A stretch of DNA of 47,428 bases, from assembly GCA_903922735.1 (NCBI GenBank), contig CAIXUZ010000081.1:1-47428 (forward strand), given 5' to 3'. Made by a program: the position numbers and the translations under genes. This DNA comes from an uncultured Verrucomicrobia subdivision 3 bacterium. Its GTDB lineage: Bacteria > Verrucomicrobiota > Verrucomicrobiia > Limisphaerales > UBA11358. Below are positions 25,957 through 35,013 of the stretch, piece after piece. Below the pieces are notes generated by a model. The model was not told the DNA's origin and made no database searches. It saw only the letters and a list, made by a program, of their open reading frames with translations. Each line of letters starts with the position of its first letter. Position 1 is the stretch's first letter.

Positions 25957-27786
25957 TCACCAGCGCTGACGATCCGCTAGGAACAGGCCGGAGAGCAGGC
26001 TTTCATACGGGAAATTGCGCAGCGGGAAGCCGGTGGGAACTGTCAATGTCCGGTCGGGCAGAATGGTGTTATAGACAAAATTGCCCCAACTGTTCACGCC
26101 GCCTTGGATACATTCGCTGAATAATTTTCCATCGAGCGTGTAGAGCGTCAGATATAGTCCGCTAATATGCTTCAGGTTGTCGTTGAGAAGATAATATTCA
26201 TATTGCGAATTGATGGTCGTCCAACTGCACTGGCGGTTTCCATACCAGGCGACAGCCCACGGAACATCGCTCATCAGCAATTCATCCTGGTGCATCCAGC
26301 GGGCGATTTTTTGCACGTCAGGCGGATAGTAAGGCGGGTAGGCCAGCGGCGGTGTTTTCGGCGGTAGCAAGGTGGAAACGAGTGGCTGGCACGCAAGCAC
26401 CAGCATCAGGACGATAGCCCAGTAACGCACCTGCAAGTTTGGCAGACTCACCTGTTCCAGCAAATTCAGAAATGACGCCACCCCAAAAATCACCACCAGC
26501 GGTGTAAGCAGAGCGAGCAGATTTTCCGAATTCAATTCCGGTGAATACTCGGATAATTTTGTTCTGCCTAGCGCCTGCGCGATGATAAACACAACCAGGC
26601 AACCCATCGTGAAATAGCGCATCCGCCGGGCAGTGATGTTGCGCAGGGCCAGCAGCAGGCCGGAAAAAAACAAGATTCCCATCCATCCGCCGCCAAGTCG
26701 CAGCAGCTCGCCTTGAAAAAGGCCGCGCATATTTTGAAGCAGCTTTCCTGAATAATTAATCAACCAAAAATGTCTTACCCCTTCGAGATCGGGATTCATC
26801 GACTGCATCAGCTTTGACCCCGGAAAAGCGGACGAGCCTTCCAGCACTGCATAGCCTGCGGTGCCAAACCAGGTTCCGCTCACCGTGAGGTTGCGCGCAA
26901 TCCATGGTGCCATCACGGCGGCAAACGCCAGAAACACCGTCACCGCGAGAGCTGGACGCCGCACACCGCCGAATAGCACCAAGAAAACCACCACCGGGAC
27001 AATCACCCAGCCAAACGAATACCGAGTCAGCATGCCCAGCCCCGTCAGCACTCCGGCGATTGTCGCCAATACAAACAACCGCCTTGTATCCGGAAGTTCG
27101 GCGCGGCCGCGTTGCTCAATCTTTGCCAGACACCAGAGCAGCCCCAGGAAAATGACCAGCAACAATAGCGTTGACTGGCCAGACACACTGAATTTCCACA
27201 ACAAATCTGAACCGAGCGTAAGCGCCGCCGCCAGCCAGGCCGTCAGCGGGTCAAAAAATGTTCTCGCCAGCAGAAAGGTCAGCCCCACCACCGCCAGCAG
27301 CAGCAGTTGATTGAAAACAGCGATAAGAAATTCCGGCTTGTAGCGCGCAAACCGCCCGCCTTCGGTCCAAAAAACCTTGCGCGTCTCCACCTTCCATTCC
27401 GGCTTGAACACCTTGAACAACCCCGCCAGCACCAGGGGATACACCGGCGGGTTGGCGAGATCGGGATGATGCCCCTTGATTTGCGCCAGATCTGAGTTGG
27501 TGGCGACACTACTCCCTCCCAGCGCGGCCTGATTGTGTTTGCTGACCAGATAAAGGCTGAGCGGACGGATGAATTCCGTCGTGTAACCCTGACCTTCGGC
27601 AAGGTTGCGCGCCACCTGCGCCGCATCCATCGCCTCCGGCGAGTTGAAGTTGCGATACGCCGTCAAATCATAAAAACCCGCCAGTGCCAGCACTGCCAGC
27701 GCCAGCACCGTGTATCGCAGCCAGCGCGGCCCCCGGCCCACATCAATCGCGTGGACCAACGTCTGAATTTGCTCTCGGATTAACAT
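25957..27786 (-). CDS. GT39-like integral membrane glycosyltransferase
   Basis: 609 residues with about ten membrane helices. The region after the first helix (FYDLTAYRNFNSPEAMDAAQVARNL) has the acidic first periplasmic loop of the PMT/ArnT superfamily (GT-C fold), and NPPVYPLVLAGLFKVF is typical for polyprenyl-phosphate-sugar-dependent enzymes. The C-terminal about 130 residues are soluble, with a conserved-looking W-rich end. It probably transfers a sugar from a lipid carrier to a lipid, glycan or protein at the outer face of the membrane. Its start is two bases after the stop of the NtrC-like regulator gene, so the three minus-strand genes form one unit. Confidence 0.75.
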   Translation of the reverse strand: MLIREQIQTLVHAIDVGRGPRWLRYTVLALAVLALAGFYDLTAYRNFNSPEAMDAAQVARNLAEGQGYTTEFIRPLSLYLVSKHNQAALGGSSVATNSDLAQIKGHHPDLANPPVYPLVLAGLFKVFKPEWKVETRKVFWTEGGRFARYKPEFLIAVFNQLLLLAVVGLTFLLARTFFDPLTAWLAAALTLGSDLLWKFSVSGQSTLLLLVIFLGLLWCLAKIEQRGRAELPDTRRLFVLATIAGVLTGLGMLTRYSFGWVIVPVVVFLVLFGGVRRPALAVTVFLAFAAVMAPWIARNLTVSGTWFGTAGYAVLEGSSAFPGSKLMQSMNPDLEGVRHFWLINYSGKLLQNMRGLFQGELLRLGGGWMGILFFSGLLLALRNITARRMRYFTMGCLVVFIIAQALGRTKLSEYSPELNSENLLALLTPLVVIFGVASFLNLLEQVSLPNLQVRYWAIVLMLVLACQPLVSTLLPPKTPPLAYPPYYPPDVQKIARWMHQDELLMSDVPWAVAWYGNRQCSWTTINSQYEYYLLNDNLKHISGLYLTLYTLDGKLFSECIQGGVNSWGNFVYNTILPDRTLTVPTGFPLRNFPYESLLSGLFLADRQRW

Positions 27787-27788
27787 GG

Positions 27789-29144
27789 TTAAAACCCTTC
27801 CAGATGATATTCGTGCAATTTCCGGTGGAACGTCCGCCGACTCATGCCGATTTTTTGCGCAGCGTGGGTGCGGTTGCCATCCATCTCTTTCAAAGCACGG
27901 ATGATCAATTGTTTCTCCGCATCTTTCACCGTCAAAGCTTTTTCCGGCAATGGTTTTGCCGCGGCCGCCATTCCGCCGCGCACCGACGGCGGCAAGTCCC
28001 GCAGGGTCACCCGCTCGCTCCGGCTCAACACCACCGCGTGCTCAATGGCTGTGCGCAGCTCCCGCACATTGCCGGGCCACGGATAATTCATCAGCGCTGC
28101 CAGCGAGTCGGCCGTGAAATCATTCACGGCCTTTCCATTTTCCTTCGCAAACTCACGAAGAAAACTATGCACCAGCAGCGGAATGTCGCCGGTTCGTTCG
28201 CGCAACGATGGCAACTCGATCTCCACCACGCGCAGCCGGAAAAACAAATCCTCACGGAATTTTCCCGCCTTGACCAGTTCTTCCAGATTTTTATTGGTCG
28301 CCGTCACCAGCCGGACATCCGCCGTCAAAGTTTTATTCGATCCGACGCGCTCAAAAGTCCGCTCGCCCAGAAACCGCAGCAACTTCACCTGAAGGGTCGC
28401 ATCGATCTCGCCAATCTCGTCCAGAAACAAAGTGCCGCCCTGCGCCTGCTCAAAGCGCCCAATACGCCGCTCGTGCGCACCGGTGAAAGCGCCGCGCTCG
28501 TGGCCGAACATTTCGCTCTCCAGCAGCGTCGGCGCGAGGGCCGCGCAATGCACCGTCACAAACGGTTGTTTGGCGCGCGGACTCAACTGGTGGAGGGCTT
28601 TGGCGATGAGCTCCTTGCCCGTGCCGCTTTCGCCGCTGATCAAAACCGTCGCCCGGGTCGGGGCGACCTGCTGGACGACTTCGAAGATCTCCTTCATCAC
28701 CGGCGATTCGCCGATGATGTTTTCCAGGCCAAACTTGGAATCGAGCTGTTTCCGCAGCGAAGTATTTTCATGTTCCAAAGTTTGCTGCTTCAAGGCGCGG
28801 GCAATCCGCATCTCCAATTCATCGATCTGCAAACGCCCTTTGGCGATGTAATCATCCGCGCCTTGCTTCATCGCATTCACCGCCAGCTCCTCCGAACCGT
28901 AGGCGGTCATCAAGATGCAAATCGGCGGCCGGGGCAAGGATTTGGCCCGGGAAATCAGCTTCATACCGTCTTCGTTCGGCAGCCGAAAATCGGTCAGCAA
29001 CACATCAAAACTTTCCGACTCGAGAAGATTCATGGCCGCCTTCGCGTCCTCGGCGATGTAAACGTCATAGCGCTCGTCGAGGGCCGCGCGCAAGCCTTCG
29101 CGCGTCGTCTTTTCGTCATCCACGATGAGCAAGGTGGGTTTCAT
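27789..29144 (-). CDS. NtrC-type sigma-54-dependent response regulator
   Basis: 451 residues from the ATG at 29144. Receiver domain about 3-118 with the phosphoacceptor Asp52 (LLTDFRLPNEDG) and the conserved Lys in YIAKG. The AAA+ domain follows (about 140-375) with GESGTGKE (Walker A), GAFTGA (sigma-54 contact) and GGTLFLDEIGEI (Walker B). The C-terminal Fis-type helix-turn-helix has GNRTHAAQKIGMSRRTFHRKL. All functional motifs are intact, so it should activate sigma-54 promoters when phosphorylated by the kinase encoded just upstream, with which it overlaps by four bases (ATGA). Its targets are unknown. Confidence 0.94.
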   Translation of the reverse strand: MKPTLLIVDDEKTTREGLRAALDERYDVYIAEDAKAAMNLLESESFDVLLTDFRLPNEDGMKLISRAKSLPRPPICILMTAYGSEELAVNAMKQGADDYIAKGRLQIDELEMRIARALKQQTLEHENTSLRKQLDSKFGLENIIGESPVMKEIFEVVQQVAPTRATVLISGESGTGKELIAKALHQLSPRAKQPFVTVHCAALAPTLLESEMFGHERGAFTGAHERRIGRFEQAQGGTLFLDEIGEIDATLQVKLLRFLGERTFERVGSNKTLTADVRLVTATNKNLEELVKAGKFREDLFFRLRVVEIELPSLRERTGDIPLLVHSFLREFAKENGKAVNDFTADSLAALMNYPWPGNVRELRTAIEHAVVLSRSERVTLRDLPPSVRGGMAAAAKPLPEKALTVKDAEKQLIIRALKEMDGNRTHAAQKIGMSRRTFHRKLHEYHLEGF

Positions 29145-30382
29145 GTTTTTTTGTTCTCCAGCAGGCGCGGCTTGCGTTCGTGCAGCGGCAGCCACACGCG
29201 GAAGGTTGTGCCTTTGCCGACGTGGCTTTCGAGTTCAATGCGTCCGTTATGCGCGCGGACAATGCGTTGCACGATCATCAACCCGAGGCCGGTGCCTTTT
29301 TTCTTCGTCGTATAAAATGGCTCAAAAATGCGGTTGAGTTGTTCTTGGGGAATCCCGCCGCCGGTGTCGGTCACGCTCACCCACACGCCATCATTATTTT
29401 CGCCGGTCTGCATCGTCAGCGTGCCGCCGGTCGTCATCGCCTGCGCGGCGTTCTTCACGAGATTCACCAGCACCTGCTGCAACTGCGTCGCGTCAATCGG
29501 CGTCGCGGTCAGCGCCCGCGCCAGTTTGGATTTGATGGCGATGCCGCGATTTTCTATTTCCGGCCGCAGCAAATCCAGAGTCTTTTCCACGATCTCGTTG
29601 AGCGAGGCCATTTTTAACTGCAACGGCGACGGGCGGATCGCGCCGAGGAATTGCGTGACGATATAATCCAGCCGGTGAATCTCGCCTTTCGCCACGTCAA
29701 GATATTGCTCCAGTTTTTTCCCGACTTCGGCCGCGTCCACTTCGACCGAAAGATTTTTGGCACGTGAACGGGCGGTTGATTTTTCATTCGCCGCCGCGCC
29801 TTTCAGTTTTTTCACCTCGCGCTCCATGAGCTGGAGGTGGATGTGCAAGGCATTGAGCGGATTGCCGATTTCATGCGCCACGCTCGCAGCCAGCAGGGTC
29901 AACGCCTGAACTCGCTCGCTTTCGATGGCTTCAAAAGTTTTCTGCCGCGCCTCAGTGGCGTCATGCAAAATCAGCGCCACCCCGGAACTGCCCGTGGCTT
30001 CGCCATCCAGGGGCGCGGCGTAGAGGCGGAGAAAACGCGACCGCGGATAAAACACCTCAAACTCATGCCGCGTGACGCGGGCGCCGCCGGTGTGATCAAC
30101 CCGGGCAATTTTCTGCCAATCCACTTCCGGCAAAAATTTGGTGATGGGCAACTCCTCCTCGCCCGATTGCAAACCGATGAGCCGCGTGACGGCCTGGTTG
30201 AAATAAATGACCCGCCCGTTTTCGTCAACCACGAGAACGCCATCTTCGATGGTGTTGAATAAAGTCTCGAGAAAACTTCGTTCGTTCGCGAGCCGTTGGA
30301 CGACAGTTTGCAGACCTTCAGTGTCCAGCCGTCCGATGCGGCCGAGCACCTTGTCAAGAAAACTGGATTTGGGCGTCGCCAT
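29141..30382 (-). CDS. Soluble PAS-domain histidine kinase (NtrB-like)
   Basis: 413 residues without membrane segments. A PAS domain covers about 38-145, then HisKA with the phosphoacceptor His170 (ASVAHEIGNPLNALHIH), and the ATPase domain with NLVKNAAQAM (N box), DTGGGIP (G1), FEPFYTTK (F box) and GTGLGL (G2). It senses a cytoplasmic signal through PAS and phosphorylates the sigma-54 activator encoded next. The extended stretch rich in Lys, Ala and Glu between the H and N boxes (about 185-225) is longer than usual. Confidence 0.93.
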   Translation of the reverse strand: MATPKSSFLDKVLGRIGRLDTEGLQTVVQRLANERSFLETLFNTIEDGVLVVDENGRVIYFNQAVTRLIGLQSGEEELPITKFLPEVDWQKIARVDHTGGARVTRHEFEVFYPRSRFLRLYAAPLDGEATGSSGVALILHDATEARQKTFEAIESERVQALTLLAASVAHEIGNPLNALHIHLQLMEREVKKLKGAAANEKSTARSRAKNLSVEVDAAEVGKKLEQYLDVAKGEIHRLDYIVTQFLGAIRPSPLQLKMASLNEIVEKTLDLLRPEIENRGIAIKSKLARALTATPIDATQLQQVLVNLVKNAAQAMTTGGTLTMQTGENNDGVWVSVTDTGGGIPQEQLNRIFEPFYTTKKKGTGLGLMIVQRIVRAHNGRIELESHVGKGTTFRVWLPLHERKPRLLENKKT

Positions 30383-30519
30383 TGAACAAAATCAATTTAC
30401 CGAGTAGCAAAATGGCACAGTTTGAGTATTCGTCAAATCAAATAAAGCGCATCATGGCACAACAAACTAAATGCAGGTGAGCAAACGCAAGAATGTTATT
30501 CCTTTCGAATAAACCAGCG

Positions 30520-31539
30520 TTACTCCGGATTCACGCCCAGCTTTTTTTCCCACGCGGAAATTTTCTTCAGCAGGTCGGGCAGGCGCCGGAGCGCAACAAC
30601 TTGACGCTTGAATTCCTTGTCTGGTTGCGCAGGCGAGCCGAGCCATTTACCGCCGTCGGGAATATCCGTCATCACCCCGGCTTGGGCGGCGACGATGGCT
30701 TGATTGCCGATTTTCAGATGTCCGGCCAAGCCAGCCTGGCCCGCGAGAATGACGTAGTTGCCGATCTTGGTGCTGCCCGCGATGCCCACCTGCGCAATGA
30801 CAATGCAATGCTCGCCAATCTGCACGTTGTGGGCGATCTGCACCAGATTGTCTATTTTCGTCCCCTTGCCGATGACCGTCGAGCCGAGTGCGCCGCGATC
30901 CACCGTCGCATTCGCGCCGATTTCCACATCGTCGCCGATGACGACATTGCCGATCTGCATAACCTTCCGATGAAAACCGCTGTCCAGCACGTAACCAAAA
31001 CCATCCGAACCAATGACCGCGCCAGCATGAATCCGCACCCGTTTGCCGATTTGCGTGCGCGGATAAATCGTCACGTTCGGAAACAGTTTCACGTCATCAC
31101 CAAGCACTGCATCGTCTCCAATGGAGTTACAAGATTGCAAAACTACATTCGCGCCCAGCTTCACGCGCTCGCCAACCACACAATGCGGTCCGATATGCGC
31201 GGATGGATCAACCTGCGCCGACTTCGCCACCACGGCGGTGGGATGAACGCCGGCCGGCAACTTCGGTTCAGGAAAAAAGACAGCGATGGCTTTCGCAAAG
31301 GCCACCCGCGGCTGCGCCACGCGAATGACAATCTTTTTAGTCGAAGTAAACCGGGCATCGGCGATGATGGCGGCAGCCGGACTGTTTTCGGCGGCGGCAA
31401 AAAATTCTTCGTTCTCGGCAAACGTCAGGTCGCCAGGTTTGGCGGCATCAGCGGTGGCAAAGCCGGTGAGCGTGGCATGGGCGTCGCCTAGAACTTCGCC
31501 GGCGAGGAGTTTGGCAATTTCAGCGGTGGTGAAAGGCAT
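30520..31539 (-). CDS. lpxD: UDP-3-O-(3-hydroxyacyl)glucosamine N-acyltransferase
   Basis: 339 residues, as usual for LpxD. The N-terminal uridine-binding domain (about 1-95, with KPGDLTFAENEEFF) is followed by the left-handed beta-helix. The catalytic His237 lies in KIDNLVQIAHNVQIGEH, and GSDGFGYV, TVDRGALGSTVIG and the end helix (WLGSPAQPDKEFKRQVVALRRL) are diagnostic. It adds the second acyl chain in lipid A synthesis, so the organism has an LPS-type outer membrane. The gene stands alone here and is not beside lpxC, fabZ or lpxA. It is divergent from the oxidoreductase gene. Confidence 0.97.
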   Translation of the reverse strand: MPFTTAEIAKLLAGEVLGDAHATLTGFATADAAKPGDLTFAENEEFFAAAENSPAAAIIADARFTSTKKIVIRVAQPRVAFAKAIAVFFPEPKLPAGVHPTAVVAKSAQVDPSAHIGPHCVVGERVKLGANVVLQSCNSIGDDAVLGDDVKLFPNVTIYPRTQIGKRVRIHAGAVIGSDGFGYVLDSGFHRKVMQIGNVVIGDDVEIGANATVDRGALGSTVIGKGTKIDNLVQIAHNVQIGEHCIVIAQVGIAGSTKIGNYVILAGQAGLAGHLKIGNQAIVAAQAGVMTDIPDGGKWLGSPAQPDKEFKRQVVALRRLPDLLKKISAWEKKLGVNPE

Positions 31540-31541
31540 AT

Positions 31542-31570
31542 TTGACTTGGTTGTCGCCGCTTACTATAAA
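31542..31570 (+). promoter_or_regulatory. Sigma-70-type promoter of the Gfo/Idh/MocA gene
   Basis: TTGACT (31542-31547) and TATAAA (31565-31570) are separated by exactly 17 bases. The start codon lies 29 bases after the -10 box. The site occupies the 60-base gap between the divergent lpxD and oxidoreductase genes, with the -35 box almost touching the lpxD start, so transcription of the two genes may interfere. Confidence 0.7.
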
Positions 31571-31599
31571 GACACACGAATCCAGTTCAAACTGCTTTT

Positions 31600-32745
31600 A
31601 TGCCTAAAACTTTTCGTGTCGGACTCATCGGCTACAAATTCATGGGCCGCGCCCACTCGAACGCCTGGCGCCAGGCGCCGAAATTCTTCGATCTCAAGGC
31701 CAACATCGAGATGCACACCATCTGCGGCCGCGATGCCGCTGGGGTGCAGGCTGCCCGCGCCAAGCTCGGCTGGCAATATGCGGCGACCGACTGGCGCGAA
31801 GTCGTGGAATCGCCGCTGATTGACATCGTGGACATTGGCACGCCGACCTTCACGCATGCGGAAATGGCCATCGCCGCGCTCAAAAACGGCAAGCACATCC
31901 TCCTGGAAAAACCCATGGGTCGTGACTTGAAGGAATGTGAAGCCATCTATGCGGCGGCCAAAAAAGCCAAGGTCGTCCACATGATCTGCCATAACTACCG
32001 GCGCGTTCCCGCCATCGCCTTGGCGAAACGCATGATGGACGAAGGCGCGCTGGGGAAGATTTACCATTTTCGCGCCCGCTACGCGCAGGACCGGCTGGCC
32101 GACCCGGAATTTCCGCTCGACTGGCGCTTGGAAAAAGAGACCAGCGGCAGTGGTGTTCACAGCGACATCAATTCGCACATCATCGACCTCGCGCGGTATC
32201 TCGTCGGAGAATTCACCGATGTCTGCGGCGTCGTGCATAATTTTGTTCCTGAACGCCCGCGCGCCGACATGCTGGCCAAAGGCAAGCGCGTGCTCGGCAA
32301 AGTCACTGCGCCGGATTCGGCGGCATTCATCGGCTGGATGGAAGGCGGCGTGATGGCAAATCTCGAAGCGACCCGCTACGCACTGGGCCGGCGCAATCAT
32401 ATTGAAGTTGAAATCAACGGCAGCAAAGGCTCCATCTATTTCGATTTCGAGGATATGAACCGGCTGAAATTTTACAACGGCGACGACCCGAAAGACCGGC
32501 AGGGTTTCCGCGACATCCTCGTGACCCAGCGCGACGGCATCCAGCCTTACGTTGCAAACTGGTGGCCGCCCGGCCATGGCATCGGCTACGAACACACGTT
32601 CGTCCATGCCGTCGCCGATTTCGTGAACGCCTGCGCCGACGGCAAGCCGGTGCAACCGACCTTCGAGGATGGACTGAAAAACCAGCGTGTGCTCACCGCC
32701 GTCGAGGTATCCTCGGCGAAGGGTAAATGGGTGAAGGTGAAGTAG
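31600..32745 (+). CDS. Gfo/Idh/MocA family oxidoreductase
   Basis: 381 residues, cytosolic (no signal peptide). The Rossmann domain has GLIGYKFMGRAHSNAW, DIVDIGTPTFTHAEMA and the signature EKPMGRD (Lys104 the likely catalytic lysine). The second domain shows GSGVHSDINSHIIDLARYLVG with the His and Asp that act in proton transfer, and HIEVEINGSKGSIYFDFEDM. Such enzymes oxidise or reduce sugars, inositols or their derivatives with NAD(P). Many Verrucomicrobiota have dozens of them linked to glycan use. The substrate is unknown. The next gene starts nine bases downstream. Confidence 0.9.
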   Translation: MPKTFRVGLIGYKFMGRAHSNAWRQAPKFFDLKANIEMHTICGRDAAGVQAARAKLGWQYAATDWREVVESPLIDIVDIGTPTFTHAEMAIAALKNGKHILLEKPMGRDLKECEAIYAAAKKAKVVHMICHNYRRVPAIALAKRMMDEGALGKIYHFRARYAQDRLADPEFPLDWRLEKETSGSGVHSDINSHIIDLARYLVGEFTDVCGVVHNFVPERPRADMLAKGKRVLGKVTAPDSAAFIGWMEGGVMANLEATRYALGRRNHIEVEINGSKGSIYFDFEDMNRLKFYNGDDPKDRQGFRDILVTQRDGIQPYVANWWPPGHGIGYEHTFVHAVADFVNACADGKPVQPTFEDGLKNQRVLTAVEVSSAKGKWVKVK

Positions 32746-32753
32746 CCGCCCGC

Positions 32754-34940
32754 ATGGAACTCTGCGAATTTGCCGAATCGGTTTTATTTGCCACCACGCT
32801 CGAAGAAAAATTGCGCGCGCCCGGCGAATTGACGGATGAACATCCCGGTCCCGCCTTCGTTACGCCCGCCGCACCCGGCCGGCCGGAGAACTTGATTTTC
32901 AAACCACACGGCACCGGTGACAAAAGCGAATTTCCCGGCCTGCATCTGCTCGAACAAGACCGCGAGCGCGGCAAGCTGCTTCACTTCTTCGGCAATCACG
33001 AGTTGCTCGCTACGGAACTGATGGCGCTCGTGCTCCTGAAATTTCCCGCCGCGCCTGCCGCGTTCCGTCAAGGCGTGCTCAAGACGTTACAAGACGAGCA
33101 GGAGCACACGCGGCTCTACATGGAGCGCATGAAAACCTGCGGTATCGAGTTGGGCGATTTTCCGGTGAGCGGCTATTTCTGGCGCTGCGTCGCGCCGATG
33201 GATCATCCGATTGACTACGTCGCCGGCCTCTGCCTCACGTTCGAGCAGGCGAATCTCGACTTCGCCGGTCACTACGGCCGGGCGCTCGACACCGTCGGCG
33301 ATGCCGGCTCCGCGAAGCTGATGGAGAAAATATACCGCGACGAAATCGGCCACGTCGCCTACGGCCTGAAATGGTTCCGCCGGTGGAAAAATCCCGGTGA
33401 ATCCGATTGGGATGCCTTCTGCCGCACGCTGAAATTTCCGCTCTCGCCGCAGCGAGCGAAAGGATTCTCACTCAACGTTGCCGGACGAAAGGCCGCCGGG
33501 CTGGATGTAGATTTTATTTCGCGGCTCAACGTCTATTCGCAGTCCAAAGGCCGCACGCCGAGCGTTTTTGTGTTCAACGCGTTTGCCGAAGGCCGCATCG
33601 CGGAGGGGAAAAAATACAATCCCACCAAGCCGCAGGCGCAGCTCGCCCGCGACCTGGAAAACCTGCCGCAATTTCTCTGCCGACAGGATGATATCGTGCT
33701 GGTGACGCAAAAACCGTCCGTGGAATTTTTGAGCGGCATCAAGCAGGCCGGTTTTCCCCTGCCGGAATTTGTGGCTGGAGTTCAAGCTTTAGCTTGTCCG
33801 TCTGACACGCTGAAGCGTGAACTCCAACCGCTCGCCGCCCGCAAGCTCGGCCGCCTGCGCCCGTGGGCGTGGGGACCGGATAGCTTTGAACTGCTAAAAC
33901 CCCTCTTTGCCAGCGTGAAAGGGGAACAACGCGCGGATGAAAAGAGATTTAATCCAGGCATCGCTGAACTTTATTCCAAGGCATGGAGCGCGGAGTTCTT
34001 GCAGAAATTTATTTCTTGCAGGAGACGAGGTGATGAATCTCAGATTTCAAAAACAAGTCAGAGACTCCTTGCATCGTCTCCTGCGGATGATTGGCTCTGC
34101 ACCGAAAACGAAGTCGGCGTCGCGGTCCATTCCCTCGACGAGGCCCGGGCCGCCATTTCCAAAATCCGCTCTCGCGGCCACCACAAGATCGTCCTGAAAG
34201 CAGCGCTCGGTGTGGCCGGCAGCAACGCGCTGCGCTTGTTTGAGCCGGAGATTTTGCCGCCGCATCTCCGCTGGATGGAAAATGCCTTCGCGCAGAATCG
34301 AGCGCTCGTCGCCGAGCCCTGGCTGGAGCGGGTGCTGGATTTTTCCGTGCAGCTCGAAATGACGGCGACCGGCCTGAAGCTCTGCGGCTACACCGGCCTA
34401 CTCAATGACGCGCGCGGCCAGTTCGTTGCAAACTTCGCGGAGCCGCATCATCACAAGCGAATTCCGGCACGGGTAGTTTCGCTCTTTCGCGAGCCGCAGG
34501 ACATCTCCAGCCGGCTGCTGAAATTTTACGGCGGGATTTTCGCCGCGCTCGAAGCCGAATTGCGCCGGGTGGATTTCTCCGGGCCCATCGGCATTGACGC
34601 CTTTGTCTATCTAGATGCGCACGGCGCGGCGAAGCTGAAACCCATCGTGGAAATCAACCCTCGCTATACGATGGGGCGCGTGCTGGTGGAGCTGATGCGT
34701 CAGGCCAGCCAAAATAGCTTCGGACAGTTCCGGCTGGTGAACGCCGCGCAACTGCGCGCCGAAGGGTTTGATAACTTTTCGGATTACGCGCTTTCGCTGG
34801 CAAAGAAATTCCCATTACAGATCGAAACCAGACCGGTTCCACGCCTGCGCGAAGGCGCGCTGTGCCTGAACGACCCGGCGACCGCGCAGGTTTGTCTGAC
34901 GGTGTTTCAAGTGGGCCGCACCGCGGTTGGCGGCAGGTAA
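32754..34940 (+). CDS. DUF455 ferritin-like diiron domain fused to an ATP-grasp domain
   Basis: 728 residues from the ATG at 32754, which begins the usual DUF455 N terminus (MELCEFAESVLFATTLEEKL); an ATG nine codons upstream overlaps the preceding gene. Residues about 1-260 are ferritin-like with two Glu/ExxH sets: Glu88, Glu115-x-x-His118, Glu164 and Glu197-x-x-His200. About 265-480 is a linker and pre-ATP-grasp part. About 480-700 resembles ATP-grasp: HHKIVLKAALGVAGSN, AEPWLERVLDF and the metal-binding EINPRY (Glu633, Asn635). The gene may combine an oxidative diiron reaction with ATP-dependent ligation; substrates are unknown. Two palindromic repeats are embedded in frame (residues about 342-358 and 422-444). 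Confidence 0.8.
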   Translation: MELCEFAESVLFATTLEEKLRAPGELTDEHPGPAFVTPAAPGRPENLIFKPHGTGDKSEFPGLHLLEQDRERGKLLHFFGNHELLATELMALVLLKFPAAPAAFRQGVLKTLQDEQEHTRLYMERMKTCGIELGDFPVSGYFWRCVAPMDHPIDYVAGLCLTFEQANLDFAGHYGRALDTVGDAGSAKLMEKIYRDEIGHVAYGLKWFRRWKNPGESDWDAFCRTLKFPLSPQRAKGFSLNVAGRKAAGLDVDFISRLNVYSQSKGRTPSVFVFNAFAEGRIAEGKKYNPTKPQAQLARDLENLPQFLCRQDDIVLVTQKPSVEFLSGIKQAGFPLPEFVAGVQALACPSDTLKRELQPLAARKLGRLRPWAWGPDSFELLKPLFASVKGEQRADEKRFNPGIAELYSKAWSAEFLQKFISCRRRGDESQISKTSQRLLASSPADDWLCTENEVGVAVHSLDEARAAISKIRSRGHHKIVLKAALGVAGSNALRLFEPEILPPHLRWMENAFAQNRALVAEPWLERVLDFSVQLEMTATGLKLCGYTGLLNDARGQFVANFAEPHHHKRIPARVVSLFREPQDISSRLLKFYGGIFAALEAELRRVDFSGPIGIDAFVYLDAHGAAKLKPIVEINPRYTMGRVLVELMRQASQNSFGQFRLVNAAQLRAEGFDNFSDYALSLAKKFPLQIETRPVPRLREGALCLNDPATAQVCLTVFQVGRTAVGGR
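33777..33825. repeat. REP-like palindrome inside the DUF455/ATP-grasp gene (first)
   Basis: 22-base arms at 33777-33798 and 33804-33825 match at 19 positions, with a five-base loop. The outer eight bases (GGAGTTCA / TGAACTCC) are perfect. It is read in frame as part of GVQALACPSDTLKRELQ in the linker before the ATP-grasp core. Confidence 0.75.
34018..34084. repeat. REP-like palindrome inside the DUF455/ATP-grasp gene (second)
   Basis: Perfect 11-base ends at 34018-34028 and 34074-34084 (GCAGGAGACGA and its complement) continue inward as an imperfect inverted repeat over about 30 bases per arm. It is translated in frame as RRRGDESQISKTSQRLLASS, a basic, Ser-rich stretch unlike the flanking protein. 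The sequence differs from the first palindrome in this gene, so two different repeat families hit the same linker. Confidence 0.75.
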
Positions 34941-35013
34941 TTTTACACTTTCGCCCGTCGAAGAATTCGTGAACATTTCCCGTTCCCGTCTGTCAGATGG
35001 GACGAAACATTAA

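Noticed and set aside
30408..30470. Two TGGCACA motifs upstream of the kinase gene as sigma-54 promoters
   Set aside because: They point along the plus strand, where no gene starts, and the GC element at -12 is missing in both.
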